Of a DNA stretch of 64,000 nt, positions 1-9,304 are shown piece after piece. Every line of letters starts with the position of its first letter. Positions within the stretch are counted from its first letter, which is position 1. Position numbers and translations under genes: made by a program. Source of the stretch: Caballeronia sp. dw_19. GTDB lineage: Bacteria > Pseudomonadota > Gammaproteobacteria > Burkholderiales > Burkholderiaceae. Where the stretch lies: assembly GCF_018449515.1 (NCBI RefSeq), contig NZ_JAAVUQ010000007.1:275165-339164 (forward strand), read 5' to 3'. A model generated the notes under the pieces. It was not told the origin of the DNA and searched no databases. It was given only the letters and a program-made list of their open reading frames with translations.

Positions 1-1299
1 CTTCGGCTCCTGCAAGATCTCGCGTCCCACGATGAACTTCTGCAAGTTGCCGCCCGACAGGCTTTGCGCGAGCGCGCCGTTGCCGCCGCAGCGGACATCG
101 AAGGCGCTGATGCAGCGATCAGCGAACGCGCGCATGGCCTTTGTGCTGATCCAGCCGCCGTGCACCATATGTTCGCGATGTCCGGTGAGCAGCGCATTTT
201 CCGCCAGCGACATGGCCGGCACCGCGCCGCGCCCGAGGCGTTCCTCGGGCACGAAGGCGAAGCCGAGCGCGCGTCGTCCACCGGCGCTATAACGTGCGGC
301 GGGCTGGCCGACGATAGTGATGGCATCGGGCACGATATGTTTATCGCGGATCTCGCCTGAGAGCGCGGCCAGCAACTCGGCCTGCCCGTTCCCCGATACC
401 CCCGCGATGCCGAAAATTTCCCCCGCGTGCACCGAGAACGAGACGTCCTGCAGCGACGTACCGAACGGATCGGCGCTCGCCACCGACAAGTGCTTCACCG
501 CGAGCTTCACCTCGCCCGGCGTATGTTCGCGGCGCGTGTAATCGGGCAGCGAATGGCCAACCATCAGTTGTGCGAGCGATGCGTGGGTTTCCTTGCGCGG
601 ATCGACGCTCCCTGTCACCCGCCCGCCGCGCATCACGGTCGCGGTCTGGCACAGCGCCTGGATTTCGTCGAGCTTGTGGCTGATATAGAGAATGCTGCAT
701 CCCTCGGAAGCCAGCCTTCTCAGCACCGTAAAGAGTTTTTTAACCGCTTGCGGCGTGAGCACGGACGTAGGTTCGTCCATGATCAGCAGGCGCGGGTTCT
801 GCAACAGGCAACGCACGATCTCCACACGCTGGCGTTCGCCCACCGCGAGACTGTGCACGTGGCGCTGCGGATCGACATCGAGCCCGTAATCCGCCGATAC
901 CTCGCGAATCCGTTTGCCAAGCGTCTTGAGATCGAATTTATCGTCGAGAGCGAGGGCGATGTTCTCGCCCACCGTCAGCGTCTCGAACAGCGAAAAATGC
1001 TGGAACACCATGCCGATGCCAAGCTTTCTTGCCGCCGCCGGACTGCTGATCTCGACCAGTTCGCCCTCCCATCGAATCTCGCCTTCGTCCGGGCGCACCG
1101 CACCGTAGATGATCTTCATCAACGTGGACTTGCCCGCGCCGTTCTCGCCGAGCACGGCGTGGATTTCACCCGGTTCGACGATGAGCGTCACGTCGTCGTT
1201 GGCCTTGACGGCGGGATATTGCTTGCTGATGCCGTGAAGCGCGAGGCGCGATGGTCGCGCACCGCCCGGCTGAATGGATGAGGAAATGGCGTCGCCCAT
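1..1299 (-). CDS. ABC transporter ATP-binding protein, nucleoside/purine (BMP-linked) type, 3' end outside window
   Basis: This is an importer ATPase with two nucleotide-binding domains, of the class paired with BMP-family lipoproteins and RbsC-like permeases for nucleosides or purines. 433 codons are visible from an ATG at 1299, and the frame is still open at base 1. The first domain has Walker A GENGAGKS near residue 52, signature VGERQR and Walker B LLIMDEPTS. The second domain begins near residue 275, and its signature LSGGNLQKF lies at the window edge. The second domain carries a degenerate Walker A (GVSGNGQ), as is usual in this family. It is divergent from the LysR gene and next to purine-degradation genes, so purine or ureide uptake is the likely role; the substrate is inferred. 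Confidence 0.9.
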   Translation of the reverse strand, partial: MGDAISSSIQPGGARPSRLALHGISKQYPAVKANDDVTLIVEPGEIHAVLGENGAGKSTLMKIIYGAVRPDEGEIRWEGELVEISSPAAARKLGIGMVFQHFSLFETLTVGENIALALDDKFDLKTLGKRIREVSADYGLDVDPQRHVHSLAVGERQRVEIVRCLLQNPRLLIMDEPTSVLTPQAVKKLFTVLRRLASEGCSILYISHKLDEIQALCQTATVMRGGRVTGSVDPRKETHASLAQLMVGHSLPDYTRREHTPGEVKLAVKHLSVASADPFGTSLQDVSFSVHAGEIFGIAGVSGNGQAELLAALSGEIRDKHIVPDAITIVGQPAARYSAGGRRALGFAFVPEERLGRGAVPAMSLAENALLTGHREHMVHGGWISTKAMRAFADRCISAFDVRCGGNGALAQSLSGGNLQKFIVGREILQEPK

Positions 1300-1535
1300 A
1301 TGGACTCAGAAAGTGCGGAAATTGCGCAAAACCGGGATGGCCGGCACGTGAGCAACGGAAACAAGCAGTCTGCGAGTAAAAGATACCCAAAACGGTGCGG
1401 GCCGTCGATTACTCAAAATAGTGCGCGCAATTAGCAACAGCACGGTATTGCGCAGCTTGCAACGAACGTGCTTGCGGGTATGCCCAGCTTGACGGAAACA
1501 ATGTGTCATATTAAAAACGATATGTTCTGCACCCT

Positions 1536-1552
1536 GGTCGATCAGCCTGACC
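1536..1552. promoter_or_regulatory. Possible LysR-type operator (GGT-N11-ACC)
   Basis: An interrupted dyad GGT-N11-ACC with the T-N11-A core of LysR-type sites lies 17 bases before the lysR ATG, in the 269-base gap shared with the divergent ABC gene. The position fits autoregulation combined with control of the transporter. The motif is short and could be chance. I saw no purine-riboswitch-like fold elsewhere in this gap. Confidence 0.25.
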
Positions 1553-1568
1553 GTATATTGGAGAGAAG

Positions 1569-2507
1569 ATGAGTCAGCAACGCGAAGCGATCGACACTTA
1601 CCTGTTACGCGTCCTTCACACACTCTTGATGGAACGCAGCGTCACGCGCGCGGCCGTCAAGCTCAATCAGTCACAACCTGCGATCAGCGCGGCGCTCAGG
1701 CGCCTGCGCGACATCACCGGCGATCCGCTGCTCGTGCGCGGCAAAGCGGGCATGGTGCCGACCGAATACGGCCTGCGCCTGCTCGAGCCCACGCAAAACG
1801 CGCTGCGCGAAATTGAACGCATCAAGGTTCAGCAGCACAACTTCGAACCGTCTACTTCCGTGCGCTGTTACCGCATTGGCTGCCCGGATTATCTGAACGT
1901 GCTGTTCGTGCCGACCGTGGTGGAGCGCTTTCGGATAGCCGCGCCCAACGCCACGCTCGAATTTCATTCGCTCGGCCCCGCTTTCGACTACGAACTCGCG
2001 CTGGAGGAAGGCAAGCTCGATATCGTGGTGGGCAACTGGCCCGAGCCGCCTGAACAACTGCATCTCTCGAACCTTTTCGTCGACAAGATCGTTTGTCTCG
2101 TCAGTTCCAATCATCCGTTTGCCCGCCGCGGCGCACTCACGCTCGATCAATATCTCAACGCGCCGCATCTTGCGCCTACGCCGTATTCCGTGGGCCAGCG
2201 CGGCGCGATCGATGTTCATCTGGCACGCGAACGCCTCAAGCGCCATGTGGTCGTCACGCTGCCCTACTTCAATCTCGCGCCGTACGTGCTGATCAAGTCG
2301 GATCTCGTGTTCACCACCACGCGCCTGTTCGCCGATCACTACGCCAAGTTCTTGCCGCTGACCGTGGTGCCCGCACCACTCGATTTCCCGCCCATGCAGT
2401 ACTACCAACTGTGGCACGAACGCTGCCATTACTCCGACGAAGTGCGGTGGCTCCGCCACCTCGTCGCCGATGCCACGCGTTCGCTGATCGAAGTGCCTCA
2501 GCCTTAA
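1569..2507 (+). CDS. LysR-family transcriptional regulator
   Basis: A 312-residue LysR regulator of normal family length. The N-terminal winged helix-turn-helix spans about residues 5-65 (SVTRAAVKLNQSQPAIS is the recognition region), and a periplasmic-binding-protein-like effector domain follows from about residue 95. It sits between a divergent purine-type ABC gene and a convergent deaminase gene that ends 3 bases past its stop, inside a complete urate-degradation block. The likely role is activation of this block by a purine or ureide intermediate. The effector cannot be read from sequence. Confidence 0.9.
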   Translation: MSQQREAIDTYLLRVLHTLLMERSVTRAAVKLNQSQPAISAALRRLRDITGDPLLVRGKAGMVPTEYGLRLLEPTQNALREIERIKVQQHNFEPSTSVRCYRIGCPDYLNVLFVPTVVERFRIAAPNATLEFHSLGPAFDYELALEEGKLDIVVGNWPEPPEQLHLSNLFVDKIVCLVSSNHPFARRGALTLDQYLNAPHLAPTPYSVGQRGAIDVHLARERLKRHVVVTLPYFNLAPYVLIKSDLVFTTTRLFADHYAKFLPLTVVPAPLDFPPMQYYQLWHERCHYSDEVRWLRHLVADATRSLIEVPQP

Positions 2508-2510
2508 GGC

Positions 2511-3881
2511 TTAATTGGCCATGGCGATCAACTGACCCGCCAGCCGGTTGTGACGCTCGACGATCGGTCCGAGATCGACCGTCGTCAACTGACCGTGGCG
2601 TACCACGACGCGACCATCGATAACACTCGTCGATACCTGCGACGGCGCGCAGAACACCAGCGCCGCGACAGGATCGTGCAACGCGCCCGCAAAGCCGTGC
2701 TGGCTCAGATCGAAGGAAACAAAGTCGGCTGCCATGCCTGGCGCCAACGCGCCGATATCATCCCGGCCCAGCACCTTCGCGCCGCCGAGCGTCGCGATTT
2801 CGAGCGCTTCCCGTGCGCTCATGGCATCGGGACCGAAACCCACGCGCTGCAATAACAACGCTTGCCGTACTTCCGCGACCATCTGCGCGCCATCGTTCGA
2901 TGCCGATCCGTCCACGCCGATACCAACGCTCACGCCTGCGTCCCGCATCGCCCGGATGGGTGCGATGCCCGACGCCAGCCGCATGTTCGAACACGGACAA
3001 TGCGCGACACCCGTGCCCGTGCGCCCAAACAACTCGATACCCGCACGGTCCAGCTGCACACAATGCGCGTGCCAGACATCCGGTCCGACCCAGCCCAAAT
3101 CCTCCGCATACTCAGCCGGCGACATTCCGAACTTCTCGCGGCTGTACGTGACATCGTTCACATTCTCGGCGAGATGCGTATGCATCGATACCCCGTATTC
3201 CCGCGCCAACAGCGCCGAATCTCGCATCAACTCGCGGCTGACCGAGAACGGCGAGCAAGGCGCCACGACCACGCGCAGCATCGCGTAACGGCCTTCATCG
3301 TTATATGTTTCGATCAGGCGCTGCGTATCCTTCAGGATCGCGTCTTCTTTTTCGACCACCGAATCGGGCGGCAAACCACCGTCCTTCTGCCCGACGCTCA
3401 TGCTGCCGCGCGCCGCGTGAAAACGCATGCCAATCTGTTGCGCCGACGCGATGCTGTCGTCCAGGCGCGAACCATTCGGATAAATGTAGAGATGGTCGCT
3501 CGACGTCGTGCAGCCCGACAGCAGCAACTCGGCCATGGCGGTGAGCGTCGATACTTCGATCATCTCGGGCGTCAGGTTCGCCCAGATTTTGTACAGGCTG
3601 GTGAGCCAGCCGAACAACTCGGCGTTCTGCGCGGCCGGGACAGCCCGCGTGAGGCTCTGGTACATGTGGTGATGCGTGTTGACCAGGCCGGGAATGACCA
3701 GATGGCCTGACAGGTCCAGCACCTCGTCCGCTTGTTGCGGCAAGTCGCTGGTCGCGCCTACCTGCGTGATCCGGTTGCCTTCGATGAATAAACCGCCATT
3801 GGCGATCTCGCGTCGCGTCTCGTCCATGGTCACGAGCACGCGCGCGTTCTTCACCAGCAATGTCCGGGGTTTCTGTTGCAT
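2511..3881 (-). CDS. 8-oxoguanine/guanine deaminase-like amidohydrolase
   Basis: A 456-residue cytosolic amidohydrolase of the ATZ/TRZ/8-oxoguanine deaminase family. The metal-binding signature NTHHHM is near residue 69, HTHLAEN near 238, WHAHC near 273 and the catalytic DGSASND near 325. Family members hydrolyse the exocyclic amine of 8-oxoguanine (giving urate) or related purines and pterins. An 8-oxoguanine deaminase would make urate directly, which fits the adjacent urate-oxidation genes. The assignment rests on motif pattern and context; guanine or another aminopurine remains possible. Confidence 0.85.
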   Translation of the reverse strand: MQQKPRTLLVKNARVLVTMDETRREIANGGLFIEGNRITQVGATSDLPQQADEVLDLSGHLVIPGLVNTHHHMYQSLTRAVPAAQNAELFGWLTSLYKIWANLTPEMIEVSTLTAMAELLLSGCTTSSDHLYIYPNGSRLDDSIASAQQIGMRFHAARGSMSVGQKDGGLPPDSVVEKEDAILKDTQRLIETYNDEGRYAMLRVVVAPCSPFSVSRELMRDSALLAREYGVSMHTHLAENVNDVTYSREKFGMSPAEYAEDLGWVGPDVWHAHCVQLDRAGIELFGRTGTGVAHCPCSNMRLASGIAPIRAMRDAGVSVGIGVDGSASNDGAQMVAEVRQALLLQRVGFGPDAMSAREALEIATLGGAKVLGRDDIGALAPGMAADFVSFDLSQHGFAGALHDPVAALVFCAPSQVSTSVIDGRVVVRHGQLTTVDLGPIVERHNRLAGQLIAMAN

Positions 3882-4411
3882 GCCGATCTCCGCTATTTCA
3901 CTGTTTTACCGAGGGCGCAAAAGCACAAAAGCACCGCTTGAATCCGCGCCTGTTACCCGGTTACCCAGCGTCGATCGCCGTCTTCGGGATGCCCAGCAAA
4001 CCTCTGTGCAAGGCGCTGTGCAAGACGCTACTGTCCGTAGCCAAAAAGCCCCTGACAATGCGCACACTGCCATAGTTGTCTTCACGGACTCGATATGATC
4101 GTGAATTTTGGCTCGCGTAGCATCGCCGGGAAGCGGTGGAAAGGGCTGAAACCGGGCTGGAACGCTGACGGTTTCTTTACGAAACCGCAATATGCGGGCA
4201 GCCGTTATGTGCTGGCGATTATCTTGCCTATCGCGGGCGTTATGATCACCGCAACTTTTTACAATGCTGGTCACGGCGCGCATCCTCTCACGCCGACGGG
4301 TATGTAGCCACGCTTGTGGAGCCTCGATCCGCCGCTGATTGTCAGAACACAGACGAGAACTCAGACGGTTCGATGCGCAGCCGCTCCTCGCACACTATAA
4401 GGACAACGCGA
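3882..4411. other. Intergenic region between divergent deaminase and HIU hydrolase genes
   Basis: 530 bases with no convincing gene. A 70-codon open frame at 4095-4307 lacks a ribosome site and a recognisable product. A weak dyad, TTCACG (4081-4086) and CGTGAA (4100-4105) spaced by 13 bases, lies midway and could serve a regulator of the two divergent units. AAGGA at 4399-4403 is the ribosome-binding site of the HIU hydrolase gene. Confidence 0.4.
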
Positions 4412-4765
4412 ATGGGCAAGCTCACAACCCACGTACTCGATACCGCGCACGGCCGCCCCGGCGCCGGTATCAAAGTCGAACTTTTCGTGCTGACCGGCGA
4501 TGCCCGGCGCGCGCTCCTGACCACCCACACCAACTCCGATGGCCGTTGCGACGCGCCGTTGCTACAGGACGACGCGTTTGTCACTGGCGAATACGAGCTC
4601 GTATTCCACGCCGGGGATTATTTCGCGGCAAATGGCGTGGATCTGCCTGAACCCCGCTTTGTGAACCGGGTGGTGTTGCGTTTTGGTATTGCCGATGCCA
4701 CGTCGCATTATCACGTGCCGCTGCTGGTGTCTCCTTGGGCATACAGCACGTATCGCGGTAGCTGA
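4412..4765 (+). CDS. 5-hydroxyisourate hydrolase (transthyretin-like)
   Basis: A 117-residue protein of the HIU hydrolase family, which converts 5-hydroxyisourate to OHCU in urate breakdown. It has the N-terminal signature HVLDTAHGRP and the C-terminal tetrapeptide YRGS, both diagnostic and carrying active-site residues. The chosen start gives the family-typical MGKLTTHVLD beginning and has an AAGGA site 8 bases upstream; an upstream in-frame ATG at 4316 would add a 32-residue tail unlike the family. It is followed 74 bases later by puuD, which makes its substrate, so the two are probably co-transcribed. Confidence 0.95.
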   Translation: MGKLTTHVLDTAHGRPGAGIKVELFVLTGDARRALLTTHTNSDGRCDAPLLQDDAFVTGEYELVFHAGDYFAANGVDLPEPRFVNRVVLRFGIADATSHYHVPLLVSPWAYSTYRGS

Positions 4766-4839
4766 GATTTTTATCTGACGCTTTTTCACCTCGCGTCCGT
4801 CCGATGGTTCGACAACAGAATTCGTAGTGGAGACGTTTC

Positions 4840-6033
4840 ATGCAAGGCTTTATTGTTGACTGGCTGAATCTTGCTTTGCGCTGGCTGCATGTGGTGGTGG
4901 CGATTGCGTGGATCGGCGAGTCGTTTTATTTCGTGGCGCTCGACAACAGCCTGAAGCCGCCGAAAGACCCGGCTGCGACCAAGCGCGGCGTGTTTGGCGA
5001 GTTGTGGCATGTGCATGGCGGCGGTTTTTACAACATGCAGAAGTACACCGTCGCACCGCCGAACATGCCCGATGACCTGCACTGGTCGAAGTGGCCGTCG
5101 TACACCACGTGGATGTCGGGTTTTGGCCTGTTCATGGTGTTGTATCTGTTCTCGCCGAGCACGTATCTCATCGATAAAAACGTGCTCGATATGGGACCCG
5201 TGGTGGCGGTTTCATCGGCGCTGGGCTTCTTGCTGGCGGGCTGGATTGTGTATGACTCGCTGTGCCGCTTGCTGGGTAATCGCGATGGCCTGCTCGGAAT
5301 TTGCGTGGGCGCCTATGTGGTCATCGCGGCGTGGTTGGCTTGCCATGTGTTTGCAGGGCGTGCAGCGTATTTGATTACGGGCGCGACGTTGGCGACGATC
5401 ATGTCGGCGAACGTATTTTTCGTGATCATTCCCGGTCAACGGAAGATGGTCGCCGCCATGCTGAAGGGCGAAGTGCCCAATGCCATTTATGGCAAGCGTG
5501 GCAAGCAGCGTTCGGTGCACAACACGTATTTCACATTGCCGGTGGTGTTCGTGATGTTGTCGAATCACTACGCGATGACTTATACGCATCCCTATAACTG
5601 GGCTGTGTTGCTGATCATCATGTTGGCGGGCGCGCTGATTCGACAGTTCTTTGTGATGCGCCATCGTGGGCAGGTGTTGTGGTATTTGCCGGTGATTGGC
5701 GTGCTGCTGATGTTTGGCGCGTTTGCGTGGACCATGCCGAAGGCGGTGCCGACGGTTGCGCCGGTGGCCGGTGCGCCGTCGATTCGTGTGGCCGATATTG
5801 AGCCGATCTTGACGCAGCGGTGCGCGACATGTCATGCCGCTCATCCGACGATGATGGGCGCTGCGCCGGCTGGGGTTTTGCTGGATACGCCCGAGTCGAT
5901 TTCGTTGAATGCGCAACGGCTTTATCAGCAGGCTGTGGTGTTGAAGGCGATGCCGCTGGGGAATGTTACTCAGATGACTGATGGTGAGCGGCAGAAACTT
6001 GCCGCGTGGTTTCAGGGTGGGGCTTTGAAGTAG
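4840..6033 (+). CDS. puuD: Membrane urate hydroxylase PuuD with C-terminal cytochrome c domain
   Basis: A 397-residue integral membrane protein of the PuuD (DUF989) family, which oxidises urate to 5-hydroxyisourate and passes electrons to the respiratory chain instead of making peroxide as soluble uricase does. About eight hydrophobic segments span residues 8-300. A periplasmic cytochrome c domain follows, with heme motif CATCH at 328-332 and a candidate axial Met at 371 (MPLGN). It lies just downstream of HIU hydrolase, which removes its unstable product. No soluble uricase or xanthine dehydrogenase gene is visible in the window, so this is the only urate-oxidising step seen. Confidence 0.93.
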   Translation: MQGFIVDWLNLALRWLHVVVAIAWIGESFYFVALDNSLKPPKDPAATKRGVFGELWHVHGGGFYNMQKYTVAPPNMPDDLHWSKWPSYTTWMSGFGLFMVLYLFSPSTYLIDKNVLDMGPVVAVSSALGFLLAGWIVYDSLCRLLGNRDGLLGICVGAYVVIAAWLACHVFAGRAAYLITGATLATIMSANVFFVIIPGQRKMVAAMLKGEVPNAIYGKRGKQRSVHNTYFTLPVVFVMLSNHYAMTYTHPYNWAVLLIIMLAGALIRQFFVMRHRGQVLWYLPVIGVLLMFGAFAWTMPKAVPTVAPVAGAPSIRVADIEPILTQRCATCHAAHPTMMGAAPAGVLLDTPESISLNAQRLYQQAVVLKAMPLGNVTQMTDGERQKLAAWFQGGALK

Positions 6034-6045
6034 GACTTGGGGTTT

Positions 6046-6480
6046 GCTCGCGCCGGTGGACCGGGAGGGTTAGGTCTGCTGGCGCGGTTGGGTGGGAATG
6101 AAAAGTTGCGGTGTTAGTCGTTTTGAGGTTAGCGGTCAGGGTCCATGCCGGGTTGCTAGGTTCTGGGGTTAGCGGTCAGGGGTTAGTGCCGGGTTGCTAG
6201 GTTCTGGGGTTAGCGGTCGGGGTCAGTGCCGGGTTGCTGCTTTCGGCGTTAGCGGCCTGCATGAGTCGGATTTTCTCTTTATCACTATTAGCCACTGTGC
6301 GTGGCGGCACGTCATTTCTTTGTCCAAAGCGACAAAGAAACGAAGCAAAGAAAGCGCTTTTAACCGCGCTACCCTAAGTGTCCACAGCGTGCAGTTTTCA
6401 TTCATGGGTGCCCCAAAAGTACGGTGCTCGCCAGAGCGACGGATGTGTGAAACCCTCCTTCTCGCGAATCCTGACACGAA
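6046..6480 (+). repeat. Dispersed intergenic repeat, left copy
   Basis: The copy begins with a CTCGCGCCGGTGGA-like motif 13 bases after the puuD stop, continues through short tandem units (6127-6246) and then a conserved block (about 6231-6472). The conserved block recurs inverted at 6838-7071 and again in direct orientation from 63896 to the window end. Inside it TTTCTTTGTC (6315-6324) and GACAAAGAAA (6331-6340) form a 10-bp stem with a 6-base loop. Open frames across it are repeat-borne and lack protein features. Confidence 0.9.
6127..6246 (+). repeat. Three tandem ~40-bp units within the dispersed repeat
   Basis: Units at 6127-6166, 6167-6207 and 6208-6246 each start GGTTAGCGGTC and contain TGCCGGGTTGCT. 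They are 40, 41 and 39 bases long and near-identical. The same words, more degenerate, precede the conserved block in the copy at the window end and in the inverted copy. Confidence 0.85.
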
Positions 6481-6837
6481 CACGCTTCGCCCCGTACGCT
6501 CTCGGGCAAGCACAAGGTGCCAAGGAACCGGTTGGGCCTCACGCGCCTTTGGGGGTGGCTGCTTGGTCGGCTCGCTTTTCTCGCGGGTCACAGCTTGATC
6601 CGCCGCAGCTCGACGCGACGCGTACTACTGCCTCAGTCTTTGGTGAATTGGCTACGCGGCCTACACCGTTATTTTCGTCGGTTACGGCCTTACGCATTGT
6701 CGGAGCTTTACTACTTGGTAGGTTGGCGGCGTGGTCCGTCGTGCGTACAAATTGGTGGGTGGTCGTCCGCGGATAGCGCGGGGTGCTCCTTGGGCAGGTT
6801 CAATCACTGGTGGCGAAGCGTGTGGGTATCGGTGTTC
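6481..6837. other. Centre of the inverted-repeat intergenic region
   Basis: This stretch lies between the two repeat arms. I see no gene in it. Its edges (about 6481-6535 and 6780-6837) still resemble each other in inverted orientation, for example the shared word ACACGCTTCGCC, so the repeats extend further with more divergence. The middle 240 bases are unique within the window. Confidence 0.5.
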
Positions 6838-7190
6838 GGAGAAGGAGGGGTTCACACATCCTCCGCTCTGGCGAGCACCGTGCTTTTGGGGCACCTATGA
6901 ATAGAAACTGCACGCTGTGGACACTTAGGGTAGCGTGGTTGAAAGCGCTTTCTTTGCTTCGTTTCTTTGTCGCTTTGGACAAAGAAATGACGTGCCGCCA
7001 CGCACAGTGGCTAATAGTGATAAAGAGAATATCCGACTCTCGCAGACCGCTAACATCGAAAGCAGCAACCCGATATTGACTCAGACCGCTAACCCCGGAA
7101 CCTGGCAATCCAGCACAGCCCCCGACCACTAAGCCAGAAGCCAACACCAACCCCGCCCGACCTCACCCCCGAGCGCGAGCGCGAGCGAAA
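6838..7190 (-). repeat. Dispersed intergenic repeat, inverted right copy
   Basis: Read on the minus strand this copy begins next to the ureidoglycolate lyase stop (7193) with a CGCTCGCGCTCGG motif and runs through the same conserved block as 6231-6472, with roughly 15 differences over about 235 bases. Its orientation relative to its neighbouring gene matches the left copy's orientation relative to puuD: the same end faces the gene's 3' end. Confidence 0.9.
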
Positions 7191-7192
7191 AT

Positions 7193-7681
7193 TCAATCCA
7201 TTAACCAGACCGATTCATCAAGCTGAACCTCATTGAGGTTAGCCCCTTCCCCACCGCGATCCACAACAATAAAGTCGCTCACTTCGCCAAGTGCGATCAA
7301 CGGATGATGCCAGACCCCCTTGGCGTAATTCACCCCCTGCCACCCACGCGTAACAAACGCCCGGATAGCGGAAGGATCCAAATCCCCAGCCGGTGCAACA
7401 ACAACAAGATACGCCTTATCGTTAAGCGGCAAAAACGCCTGACTCCCCAACGGATGCCGCTCGAGCATCGAAACCTCGAACGGCAACACCCGCGGCTGCC
7501 CGCGAAACAGATTCACCAGCGGCCGCCCGCCCTCGTCTTCCACATCGATCCGGGCAAGATCGTGGAAACGAATCGTCGTCCCGAGATTAATCGGAATCTG
7601 CTTCGCACCCTCAAGCTCAATGACATCGCCGAACGGCTCAAACGCCGCCCGGGTCAACGGTTCAATTGCCAACTTTTTCAT
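7193..7681 (-). CDS. allA: Ureidoglycolate lyase
   Basis: A 162-residue protein of the AllA family, which splits ureidoglycolate into glyoxylate and urea, the last step of the pathway encoded here. Family-typical segments are the N-terminal [14 protein letters not shown], central [14 protein letters not shown] and C-terminal GVWHHPL containing the metal-coordinating histidines. The ATG at 7681 gives the usual MKKL start; a longer in-frame extension to 7903 overlaps allantoicase and is rejected. It lies 28 bases downstream of the allantoicase gene and is the last gene of the minus-strand ureide operon. Confidence 0.93.
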   Translation of the reverse strand: MKKLAIEPLTRAAFEPFGDVIELEGAKQIPINLGTTIRFHDLARIDVEDEGGRPLVNLFRGQPRVLPFEVSMLERHPLGSQAFLPLNDKAYLVVVAPAGDLDPSAIRAFVTRGWQGVNYAKGVWHHPLIALGEVSDFIVVDRGGEGANLNEVQLDESVWLMD

Positions 7682-7709
7682 CGCAGAGCCTGCTTCGTAT
7701 TTACATAGA

Positions 7710-8720
7710 TCAAACAAGCGTGCTGAACAACCGCAACCGCGATACTCCGCCGTCCGGATAAATGTTGAACCGCACATGCGTAACAGGACCCAGCGCAGCC
7801 AACTCCGACTCGAACACATGCTGCTTGTCCATCTGCAACTTCTGCTCGCCCAGCAACACCGGCCAGAACATCGCCTGCGTGACAAGCGAACTGTCCGTTC
7901 CACCCTTCACATACGCAGCCTGCAACGAACACCGGTCGGGATAATTGCCCTTGAAATGCGCCGTATCCACTTCGATCTTCTTGATCACGCCCGGTTGAGC
8001 CAACGCCACGATGCACCAGTCGTTCCCCGGCTCACGTCGACGACGCGTCTCCCAGCCATCGCCCATATTTGCGCCGCGTCCCGGCATCAGCAAGGTCGAC
8101 GCCGGCCCGAAATGCTGGTTGTTCGCACCAACGACGTACGCGCCATTTTCCATCGCGGCAAGATCGAATAGCTCGGTGCGGCTGGCGCTGCGCCAGTCAA
8201 GCTGCGGCTGCCCATACACACGCAACCGCGCGATACCGCCATCCGGGTAAATGTTCACGCGCAGATGCGTGAACGGCTGTTCACTAGCAATGTCCACGTA
8301 ATGATGCGTGTTCCCCTGCAACGTCATGGACGGCACCACTTCCGTCCATTGCGTCGCCTGCGTCGGCGCGCCATCAACCACGTGTGCACCTTCGATAGAC
8401 GCGGCCGGCGGAAAGTTGCCCGTGAAGTGGCTAGTATCGATATCAATACCCTTGATCACACCCGGCCGTGCCAACTTCACCACGCACCAGTCGAACCCGC
8501 TCACCCGCTTGCGACGCGTTTCCCAGCCGTCCATCCACTTGCCGTTATCGTCGTATTTACCCACGATAAACACCGCCGGCTCCGGATTGAGCATCCGCTC
8601 TTTCGGTGCAAAAAATTCGTCGCTGGCCTCAAGCGCCTTCGCGCCCAACCGCGGGTCCGCGAGGTTCACATAACGGCGCGTGAATTCGGGCGCGTTGGCA
8701 TCGAGTATGGGGGCGGCCAT
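7710..8720 (-). CDS. alc: Allantoicase
   Basis: A 336-residue allantoicase, hydrolysing allantoate to ureidoglycolate and urea. Two homologous jelly-roll domains are visible as repeated motifs: GWETRRKR...FDWCVVKLA near residues 65-85 and GWETRRRR...NDWCIVALA near 220-240. [18 protein letters not shown] near 152-169 is mirrored by [18 protein letters not shown] at the C-terminus. Length and duplication match the family. It lies between OHCU decarboxylase upstream (65-base gap) and ureidoglycolate lyase downstream. Confidence 0.96.
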   Translation of the reverse strand: MAAPILDANAPEFTRRYVNLADPRLGAKALEASDEFFAPKERMLNPEPAVFIVGKYDDNGKWMDGWETRRKRVSGFDWCVVKLARPGVIKGIDIDTSHFTGNFPPAASIEGAHVVDGAPTQATQWTEVVPSMTLQGNTHHYVDIASEQPFTHLRVNIYPDGGIARLRVYGQPQLDWRSASRTELFDLAAMENGAYVVGANNQHFGPASTLLMPGRGANMGDGWETRRRREPGNDWCIVALAQPGVIKKIEVDTAHFKGNYPDRCSLQAAYVKGGTDSSLVTQAMFWPVLLGEQKLQMDKQHVFESELAALGPVTHVRFNIYPDGGVSRLRLFSTLV

Positions 8721-8785
8721 GATGTTTCCTTATAAGGTTTTGAAGTGACGCGCTACGTTCAAGCGTTCGAGCATTCAAACGTTCA

Positions 8786-9304
8786 TCAACCAAGCAAATC
8801 GTCGAGCCTGAAGCGCGCTATCCGGTAAATCTGCTGAAGACTTTCGCGTAGCTCGATGTCGCGGCCGTGATGCAACCGCGCCTCGAAATTCGCGATAATG
8901 CCGTGGCGATCAAATCCGCGCACAGCCAAAATAAAGGGAAATCCAAACTTCTCGCGGTACGCGGCGTTAAGCACCTGCAATCGGTCGAACTCTTCCTGCG
9001 TGCACAGATCGAGGCCGGCGCCGCTTTGCTCACGCGTGGATTCGTCCGTGAGTTCGCCCCGCACCGCAGCCTTGCCGGCAAGCTCGGGGTGGGCGTTGAT
9101 CAAAGCCAGTTGTCGTGCGTTACCCGCCTGGTCGACGATCGTCGTCATGACGTCGTGAAGCTGGTCGATGCTCGTGAACGGCCGCTTCCACAGCGCCGCC
9201 TCCGCCACCCACGGCGAGTGTTCGAAGATACCGGAAAGCGTGCTGATAAATGCGCCGGCAGGCAGCGCATTGAGCTGGTCCAACGTGATCCGCACGATAC
9301 TCAT
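8786..9304 (-). CDS. uraD: 2-oxo-4-hydroxy-4-carboxy-5-ureidoimidazoline decarboxylase
   Basis: A 172-residue OHCU decarboxylase, converting OHCU stereospecifically to S-allantoin. The family signatures INAHPELAG (near residue 68), containing the catalytic His, and YREKFGFPFILAVRG (near 116-130) are present, and the length is normal for stand-alone bacterial forms. Its ATG overlaps the stop of puuE by 4 bases, so translation is probably coupled. It supplies the step between HIU hydrolase and allantoinase. Confidence 0.95.
   Translation of the reverse strand: MSIVRITLDQLNALPAGAFISTLSGIFEHSPWVAEAALWKRPFTSIDQLHDVMTTIVDQAGNARQLALINAHPELAGKAAVRGELTDESTREQSGAGLDLCTQEEFDRLQVLNAAYREKFGFPFILAVRGFDRHGIIANFEARLHHGRDIELRESLQQIYRIARFRLDDLLG

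Noticed and set aside
427..1281. 284-codon plus-strand frame opposite the ABC ATPase gene
   Set aside because: It is the antisense shadow of a gene with complete ATPase motifs; His/Arg-rich composition is typical of high-GC antisense frames.
1300..1568. Search for a purine riboswitch upstream of the nucleobase-type transporter
   Set aside because: No conserved three-stem pattern could be seen.
4095..4307. 70-codon frame upstream of HIU hydrolase
   Set aside because: No ribosome site, no recognisable product, sits in a divergent regulatory gap.
6194..7150. Several 65-135-codon frames inside the inverted repeat
   Set aside because: They recur in every repeat copy on either strand, lack ribosome sites and have no domain; explained by repeat sequence.
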